The position numbers and the translations under genes were made by a program. The notes under the pieces were generated by a model. The model was not told the origin of the DNA. It saw only the letters and a list, made by a program, of their open reading frames with translations, and made no database searches. From Agriotes lineatus (lineage: Eukaryota; Arthropoda; Insecta; Coleoptera; Elateridae), in the NCBI GenBank assembly GCA_940337035.1, contig OW679197.1, positions 54,581,903 to 54,645,902 on the forward strand: 64,000 nt of DNA. Reading direction: 5' to 3'. Below, one piece after another: positions 56,430-64,000 of the stretch; the stretch's first letter is position 1, and each line of letters starts with the position of its first letter.

Positions 56430-57285
56430 CGACCAATTTCGAGGCAATTACTCGTCGTTACTGCACTTAGGCAAGCATATGTAATAAAAAATTTAATATA
56501 ATTTATTCAGTATCTAAAATTATGTTGCGCAAATTAGTAGCTCTATCGACAAAACGGCCAAACGCCTCTTTTTCGGCAGTAGTAGTAGCACTATTTTTTA
56601 CACGCTTCTTGCCACTGTGAATTAATACTAAAGCTATGTGAGCATGTGAAGGAGTAAAGTAACTTTATTTAATCTGATTAGAAATTGTTACCTATATGTA
56701 TTGTAGTATATAAATAATCATGTTTCCAAGAAATTTAATTCGAACATAATATTTTTTATTTGTTCACACTAGTAAAAAACTTCTGCAATGGTATGAAGCT
56801 TGAAAAGTTAACAGTTGATAAGCGATTATATTTGACTAAATTATTATTTACCAGGCATTAGTCAATTAAACGTCTTATTTTGCAACTTTTATAAAATAAA
56901 GCATATATTCAAAGTATCATTAGTGATTTTCAACATGGGTCTAAAAACAAACAATTAATTATTGTGGTTTTACAGCTTTCTCGCTGCTAATTTATAGCTT
57001 TACGTGTTTGTTACCGAAAGCTACTGCATTTGTGCTGTTAAATATTTTCTAGTTCTATTTGTCTTTACTAATAGAATGTTACAAAAAATTCTAATCTGCT
57101 CTGGTTTTTAAGCAGCCAATTCGTTTATTTACCTTTAACTGCTGTTAGAGATAATTGGGAATTGTGAAGCACTACAATTTATTATTTTAACTGGCTTATA
57201 CGAGTAAGTAATCATGTCGAATTAATTTCATAAAATGTCATTTGATTCGTAAAATTGCTAAATTAGTATAATATATCACAAGTTG
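56430..57285. other. AT-rich intronic DNA, nothing recognised
   Basis: About 0.85 kb without features. Confidence 0.45.
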
Positions 57286-57289
57286 CTGC

Positions 57290-58330
57290 TTGGGCGGTAG
57301 TCAGTGATGAACAGCAAAAGCTGTTTACTGCCCGAATAGATGCACTAAATAAAAGCGAATTAAAGTCCCGTCAATTAGAAAAAAGCATTCACGTAAGTGG
57401 ACTTAATGCATTTAATTGCACGTGATTAATGTTCCCACTTTCCACCCAGCCACCAATACGTGTTCACATTTTAAGCCTATAAATCAGCCTAATTTGATCT
57501 AATCATTATTTTGTATGTACATATTTTAAAACTAAATTAAGAGGATCCATGTCAGCTGTTCTGTCCTATTTAAAATTCCTGTCCAACATGTAGCCATCAG
57601 CCCGGACCAGGATCCCTTATCTGCCGTACATAGTCGTGGCATTCCTAAAAATAATTAGGGATGTTATGGCAGCCGACCTAAGTTAAACTATTTAAAATTA
57701 GCCGATTTCGGACGAGCCCGAGTGCCGTCTGCCCGTAGCGGGCCACTTATCTTCGAGAGGGTGAAATTCTGACCAAACGCCGTGCGCGCATGCAAATGGC
57801 GTTGACGATGTGTACACAACTAATTTAATAACAATCAAATTAAAATTCTCACTTATTAAAGCGCGGATATTAGCTTGGAACATGCGAGCCCATAAAACAC
57901 ATCGCTAATTGCGTTTTTCAGCCTCCAAGTCTTCACCTACGCCGCATCTGATATGCACGGCGGGAATACTAAAGATGTGCAATTAAACGTTGCACACACA
58001 AACCAACATATTAATAATAATAACAGACTATCAGACAAATGATCGGACCGCAGGAAATGCTTTTACATTATCTCCAGGCTGGATCTGCGGATATAGACAA
58101 TTAATAACAATAAAATGCTGGGATGAATTATTGTTATTAGCGTGAGCTGAATTTTTAATGCACTTCTCGGTAGCAGCCTTCTGCTGTGAAAAGGAAAATT
58201 ACGTCAGACTTCAGAACGCTTCGTTACCTTATTTCCTCCGGATTAATCGAAACTAGTTCCTAGAACGACCTTGTTCGTATTCTGCTAATCGGCTTGTTAG
58301 AAATTCCGAATTTCTGCTTCTTGACAATGG
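57290..58330. promoter_or_regulatory. High-complexity island with Hox/POU-like sites
   Basis: A kilobase of non-repetitive, GC-richer DNA with an octamer ATGCAAAT (57790-57797), a CCCATAAAAC posterior-Hox-like site (57889), TTAATTGCACGTGATTAATG near 57412, and paired AACAAT/ATTGTT motifs (58107-58135). Small open frames show no domains and no splice context. By density of homeodomain-type sites it is the best enhancer candidate in the window, but binding is inferred only from motifs. Confidence 0.45.
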
Positions 58331-58489
58331 AGGAGTCGTCACGCCAGGTTTGACCATTTCTTGTAAACAAACACAAAACTTTTCTTCTTCTGTAAATTCA
58401 TTTTACTTATTCCCCAGATCGTATGTCGATAGATATACACATTTCCTGCGACAACAATAAAAAACTTTTATAGTTTAACCTGCAGTAGA

Positions 58490-61400
58490 ATATTGTAACA
58501 TCATTGCTTTCTAAAAATGTCGCCTGTAAGTTTACCTACTTCAAAAATGTCGGTGCAAAAATGTCACTTCTCTCGAAGCATCTATTTTTCACAATAGCTA
58601 AACGTAACTTAAAGCTCTTATCCTAAGGTTACCAATGCGAAAATGTTGTTAGAAAATCGCGAAGCAATAATGTTGCCTGTCAAAAATGTAATATTTAACG
58701 TCGAAAGCTTTTAAAATAGACCTTTTAAAAATGTTAATACGCCTGTGCTTTCTACTATTGTAAATCATGAATCTTCATGAAAATGTCCTTTCAGCCGTCT
58801 AACTCCGTTCTTACTATACATGGTCTCTCGAAGCATCTATTTTCAACAACAGTCCAAGAAAACTGTGTCACAGAGTGTCATTACAAAAACTTTATTAAAA
58901 AATCGCGAAGCAATAATGTTCCAGGTCAAAAATGTCTTGCAGCTTTTAAAATGTATCTTTAGAAATGTCACGAATCCTTCTGAAAATGAGCCTCTTAACT
59001 ACCTTCTTATTAAACGTATACTTCTCCTGAGGCATCTATTTTCAACAAAAGCTAAATGTAAGACAAAACTCATGTTATAGGGTGCCATTTCGAAAATTTT
59101 ATTCAAAAATCGCAATAATATCTCCCAACACAATTGTCGCCATTATAACCGCTATCTGTTAGAATATCGTCTTGAAAACTACCACACGCAAATGTTGAGT
59201 TATTATTAAAATGTTCTCTGACTTGTTTAACGTTCTTCTATTTACTAGACATAGTCTTTTCTAGAAACTGATGTCATAGCATTGCCATTGTAAAAATGTT
59301 ATTAATAAATTCAGGAAAAATAATGGCGCTTGTTAAAAATGTCGCTTCTAAAGCTGATAGCTTTCAAAATGTAGCATTTAAAAAGGTTACACGTGAGTGT
59401 TTTCTACTTTTGAATATGAAACCTCATTTAAAGGTTCTTCCAGATTTTTACCTTTCTTCTATTTACTAGATGTGATTTTCTTGAAACTGACAATTTCATG
59501 TCATTGTGAAAATGTTATTAAAAAAAGTGCGGTGCAATAATGTCGTTTGTTGGTAAAAATGTCGTCTCTAAAATTGAGAGCTTTCAAAATCTAGCATTTG
59601 AAAATATTATCCCTAAGTGTTTTCTGCTTTTGTAAATTATGAAGCCTCATTAAGATAATTCAAGCTTTCTATTTTGCTTTAATTTACTAGACGTGGTTTT
59701 TTCTCGGAGCTGATGTCATAGGTTTGCAAGTACAAAAATATTTTTTACAAATTGCGGAGCAATAATATCGCATCTAAAGCCAATAGCTTTCAAAATCTAA
59801 CCTGTAAAAGAGTTACACGTGAGTGCTTTCTACTTTTGAATATGAAGCCTCATTTAAAGATTCTTCCATATTTTTATCTTTCTTCTATTTACTAGATATG
59901 GTCCTTCCTTGAAACTGATGTCATGGGATTGTCATTTTGGAAATGTTATTAAAATCGAGAGCGTTCAAAATCTAGCATTTGAAAATGTTATCCGTAAGTG
60001 TTTTCTACTATTGTAAATTATGAAGCCTCATTAAGACAATTCAAGCTTTCTATTTTGCTTCAATTTACTAGACGTGGTTTTTTCTCGGAGCTGATGTCAT
60101 AGGTTTGCAAGTATAAAAATATTATTTACAAATTGCGGAGCAATAATGTTGCATCTAAAGCTGATAGCTTTCAAAATCTAACCTTTAAAAAAGTTACACG
60201 TGAGTGCTTTCTACTTTTGAATATGAAGCCTCATTTAAAGATTCTTACAGATTTTTACCTTTCTTCTATTTACTAGATATGGACCTTCCTTGAAACTGAT
60301 GTAATGGAATTGTCATTGTGAAAATGTTATTAAAAAAACTGCGGTGCAATAATGTCGCTGGTAAATGTGTCATCTCTCAAATTGAGAGCTTTCAAAATCT
60401 AGCATTTGAAAATGTTATCCGTAAGTGTTTTCTACTTTTGTAAATTATGAAGCCTCATTAAGACAATTCAAGCTTTCTATTTTGCTTCAATTTACTAGAC
60501 GTGGTTTTTTCTCGGAGCTAATGTCATAGGTTTGCAAGTATAAAAATATTATTTACAAATTGCGGAGCAATAATGTCGCATCTAAAGCTGATAGCTTTCA
60601 AAATCTAACCTTTAAAAAGTTACACGTGAGTGCTTTCTACTTTTGAATATGAAGCCTCATTTAAAGATTCTTCCAGATTTGTACCTTTCTTCTATTTACT
60701 AGATATGGTCCTTCCTTGAAACTGATGTCATGGGATTGTCCTTGTGAAAATGTTATTAAAAAAATTGCGGTGCAATAATGTCGCTGGTAAATGTGTCGTC
60801 TCTCAAATTGAGAGCTTTCAAAATATAGCATTTGAAAATGTTATCCGTAAGTGTTTGTACTTTTCTACTATACGAAGCCTTACTTAAAAGTCCTTGAAGC
60901 TTTTAAGTTTGCTGCTATTTACTAGATGTGGTCTTTTCTTGGAGGTGATGTCATAGGTTTGCAATTATAAAAATATAATTTACAAATTGCGGAGCAATAA
61001 TGTCGCTAATAAAAAAAGTCTCATCTAAAGTCGATAGCTTTCAACGTCCAGCTTTTAAAAATATTGCGTATGAGTGCTTTCTACTTTTGTAAACTATGAA
61101 GCCTTATTTAAAGGTGTTTCAAGCTGTTTGATTTTCTTATATTTATTATAGTAGTTTTTTCTTGAGGTCAATCTGCTAAGATTATCATTGTGAAAATGTT
61201 GTTAAAAAATTGTTGAAAAATAGCTGAAAAGTAATGGCCCTGGTTGAAAATGCCGCCTCTAACGCTGATAGCTTTCAAAATGTAGCCTTACACGTGTATG
61301 TTTCCAGCTTTTTTAAACTATGAAGCCTTATTTAAAGGTCTTTTGAGCTTTTTAACTGTCTTCTATTTACTATCGTGGTCTTTTCTCGAAGCTGATGTCA

Positions 61401-63960
61401 TATTGCAATGGTGAAAACTTTATTGGAAAATTGTGAAGCAGTAATGTCGCTGGTTAAAAATGTCGTCTCTAAAGATGCTAAGTTTTAAAGTGTAGCCATT
61501 AAAAATGTCATATGCTAGTGCTTTCTACTAGTAAATTACAAATCCCATTTACGTTTCCGTTGAACTTTTTAATATGATTGTTACTTTATTAGCCGTGGAT
61601 TTCTCTCGAAGCGTCTATTTTCCACAACAGCTAGAATTTCAAAACTGTTATAAAATAGTTATTTTAAAAGTTTTCTTTAAAAATTACAGAGCAATAATGT
61701 CGTTGGTCAGAAATGTCGCCTTTGAAATTGATATCATTAGAAAGCAGGCTTTGAAAATATCACTCTAACGCGTTTTCTGCTTTTGCAAATTATGAATCCT
61801 CATTAAAATGTTCTTTGAAAACTTTCTTCTCTGCTATTGAAGGTAGTCTTCTCCGATTAATTTGGAACAACAGCTAGAATAAAGGTCAAAGCTGATGTCA
61901 TAGAGTTGCACTTGACATAATTGTATTCAAAAATCGAAGAGAAATAATGTCGCTTCTCAAAAATGTTGTCTTTGAGGCTGCTAACTTTTAAAATGTAGAA
62001 TTTAAGAGTATCGTAAAGGTTTTTCTACTTTTGCTAACTATAAATTCCTATGGCAATTTTGTTTGAATCTTTAAACTACATTTTTACTTACTGGGCGCAG
62101 ACGTTTCTCAAAGTATCTATTTTCCGCAAGAGCTACAATGTAAGTCAAAATTAATGCTATATGATTGCAATTAAAAATTATTTTTAAAAGTCGCGAAGCT
62201 GCAGTGTCGCTTGTTTAAAGCTGCTACCTTTTAAGATGTAACCATTAAAAATGCTATAATGCAAGGGCTTTCTACTTTAGTAAATTACAAATGCCAATTA
62301 CGGTTTCGTTGAACTTTTTAGCATGACTGCTACTTTATTAGCCTTGGATTTCTCCCGTTTGCACAACAGCTAGAATGACAAAACTGATGTTATAAGATAG
62401 TTATTTTAAAAGTTTTATTTAACAATTACCCAGCATTAATGTCGCTAGTCAAAATGTCGCATTTGAAGCTGATATCATTAGAAAGCAGGCTTTGAAGATA
62501 TCACCCCAATGCGTTTTCTGCTTTTGCAAATTATGAATCCTCATTGAAACGTTCTTCTCTCCTATTAAACCTGGTCTTCTCTCAAGCCATTTATTTGGCA
62601 TAACAGCTAGAGTTCAAGTCAAAGCTGATGTTATAGGGTTGCAATGTTATTTAAAATTCGGAGAGAAATAATGTCGCTTGTAAAAATGTCTTTAAGGCTG
62701 CTAACTGTTAAAATGTAGAATTTAAAAGTATCGTAAAGGTTTTTTTCTATTTTTGCTTACTATAAATTTCCATGACAATTTAGTTTGAATTTTTGAACTT
62801 CCTGTTTACTTATTGGACGCAGAAATTTCTCAAAGCATCTATTTTCCACACGAGTTACAATGTAAGTCAAAATTCATGCCATAGGATACAATTAAAATTT
62901 TTCTTTAAAAATCGCCAAGCAGCAGTATCGCTGGTCTAAAATGTTGCATTTAAATCTCCTACCTTTTAAAATGTAGCATTTTAAAATAGCACTCAGAACT
63001 GTTTACTTTTACCAATTATGAATCTTCATAAAAATATTCTTGGGGATTTTAACTTTCTTCTTACTTACGAGACATGCACTTCTCTCAAAGCATATATTTT
63101 TCAGAACAGCTAGAATGTAAGTAAATACGATTGTAATTGCAAATTCTATTAAAACATCGCCAAGCTGTTAAAGTTGCTATTATTTAAAATATAGCCTTTG
63201 AAAATATCGCTTGGAAGTGTGTTTTACTCTTGGAAATTATGAATTCTCATTAAAATGATCTTTAAACTTTTTTCTTCCTTATTACTAGACGTGAATTTTT
63301 ATCAAAGTATCTATTTTCCACAATAGTTAAATGTAAGTGATAGCGTTGCTATTGTGAAACGTGTATTAAAAACTCGCAGAGTAATAATGTTGCTGGTTAA
63401 AAATGCGGCCTTTATAGGCGCACTTCTTGAAATGTAGCCTTTAAAAATGTTACAATCAAGTGTTTTCTACTTTTGAAAATTATGAATCCACTTTAGAATG
63501 TTAGAATGTTCTTTGGGTTTTTTTAATTTCCTTCTTATTTACCAGATGAGGACTTCTCTCGAAGCGTCTATTTTCCACAACAACGAGAATGTAAGTTAAA
63601 ATTCATATAATAGGATTATCATTATAAAATATTATTAATAATCACGGGGCAATAACGCCATTGCTCAGAAATGTCTCCTTCCAAGCAAAATTTAGCATTT
63701 AAAAATATCACACACAAGTGTTTTTTCTTTTAATAATTTGCATTTCTTATTCTCTAAACCGTATACTTTTGTCGAGCCATATATTTTCTAATCCGGGGCC
63801 CGCCGCTGGGCAGGTTCCCCCTCATGCTAATGTATTGTGCATTATTATGTACTTCTTAAATCACATTTGCTTGTTAGCCACTCGGCTAGTTGTAAATATG
63901 CAGTTGTTAAATAAAAAAAAAAAAAATATATATATTTTCTAAAACAACTGAGGGTCAGTT
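58490..63960. repeat. >5-kb tandem array of ~222-bp monomers
   Basis: Recurring landmarks mark each unit: TTTACTAGA-GTGGT, GAAGCATCTATTTTC or GAAACTGATGTCAT, GCGGAGCAATAATGTCGC, AGCTTTCAAAATCTAGC, and TTTTCTACTTTTG with ATGAAGCCTCAT. TTTACTAG occurs at about 59241, 59462, 59683, 59888, 60064, 60269, 60491, 60695 and 60918. Spacings alternate near 222 and 205 in the best-preserved core, a ~427-bp dimer. Outer units are more diverged. Roughly 24 monomers fit. AT-rich, non-coding; reaches close to the window end. Confidence 0.9.
63792..63929 (+). mobile_element. Small poly(A) retroposon inside the array
   Basis: A ~138-bp insert begins TCCGGGGCCCGCCGCTGGG and ends TTGTTAAATA followed by a run of 14 A and TAT. 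It is bounded by a 13-bp duplication ATATATTTTCTAA (63779-63791 and 63930-63942), after which the array sequence resumes. This is the signature of target-primed retroposition: a SINE, a 5'-truncated LINE or a processed RNA copy. The source is not recognised. Confidence 0.85.
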
Positions 63961-64000
63961 TTTAAAGATGGTACAGATTAATCTGTTTAAAATATTTGCT

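Noticed and set aside
63718..63942. 74-codon open frame near the right end as a gene
   Set aside because: It crosses from satellite sequence into the retroposon and its poly(A) run, so it is accidental.
58490..63960. CRISPR-like array
   Set aside because: The repeats are ~222 bp contiguous monomers without spacers in eukaryotic DNA, so this is a satellite-type array.

Overview
This window looks like animal, most probably insect, nuclear DNA: a very AT-rich, gene-poor stretch that I read as mostly intron of the developmental regulator dachshund (dac). The only confident host exon is 25917-26050 (+). It has an AG acceptor and a GTGAGT donor and encodes RPGRPPKRAPVGLS followed by LKKHRMDNGDY and YENGHLG, which I recognise as the Dachshund linker between its two conserved domains. 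No other dac exon was found, so at least 26 kb upstream and 38 kb downstream would be intron. No bacterial-style operons, rRNA genes or CRISPR arrays are present. The insect call rests on dac wording, R1-clade LINEs, Tc1/mariner, piggyBac and Penelope-like debris; I cannot name the order or species.

Layout. 0-2.4 kb: an intact, unidentified 291-codon intronless ORF (-), a direct repeat and a tRNA-like SINE. 3-9 kb: LINE fragments (+), a near-perfect 66-bp palindrome, a cluster of foldback hairpins (6.2-6.7 kb) and a decayed Tc1-like transposase. 9-13 kb: GC-rich islands, a MITE and a 182-bp tandem duplication. 13.1-16.5 kb: a 3.4-kb interval bounded by 79-bp inverted arms, holding an interspersed repeat, a deleted mariner with long TIRs and TA duplications, a 375-bp tandem duplication and a hammerhead-like motif. 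16.7-18.1 kb: a degenerate tandem repeat interrupted by a 5'-truncated LINE with an 11-bp target-site duplication. 19-30 kb: R1-like and other LINE remnants, nearly all antisense to dac, around the dac exon, then a TA-flanked TIR element. 30-47 kb: GC-rich islands of regulatory character alternating with LINE and Penelope (GIY-YIG) debris. 48-52 kb: a tyrosine-recombinase-like ORF, a 130-bp foldback, a decayed piggyBac with TTAA ends and a tRNA-like SINE abutting a C16 run. 53-58 kb: LINE and SINE remnants, then another GC-rich island. 58.5-63.9 kb: a >5-kb array of ~222-bp monomers with a ~427-bp dimeric higher order, hit near its right end by a small poly(A) retroposon with a 13-bp target-site duplication.

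The genes do not form a pathway. The functional reading is one dac exon in a long intron whose GC-rich islands are candidate enhancers, separated by layers of dead mobile elements. All family names come from residue motifs read by eye; no database search was run.
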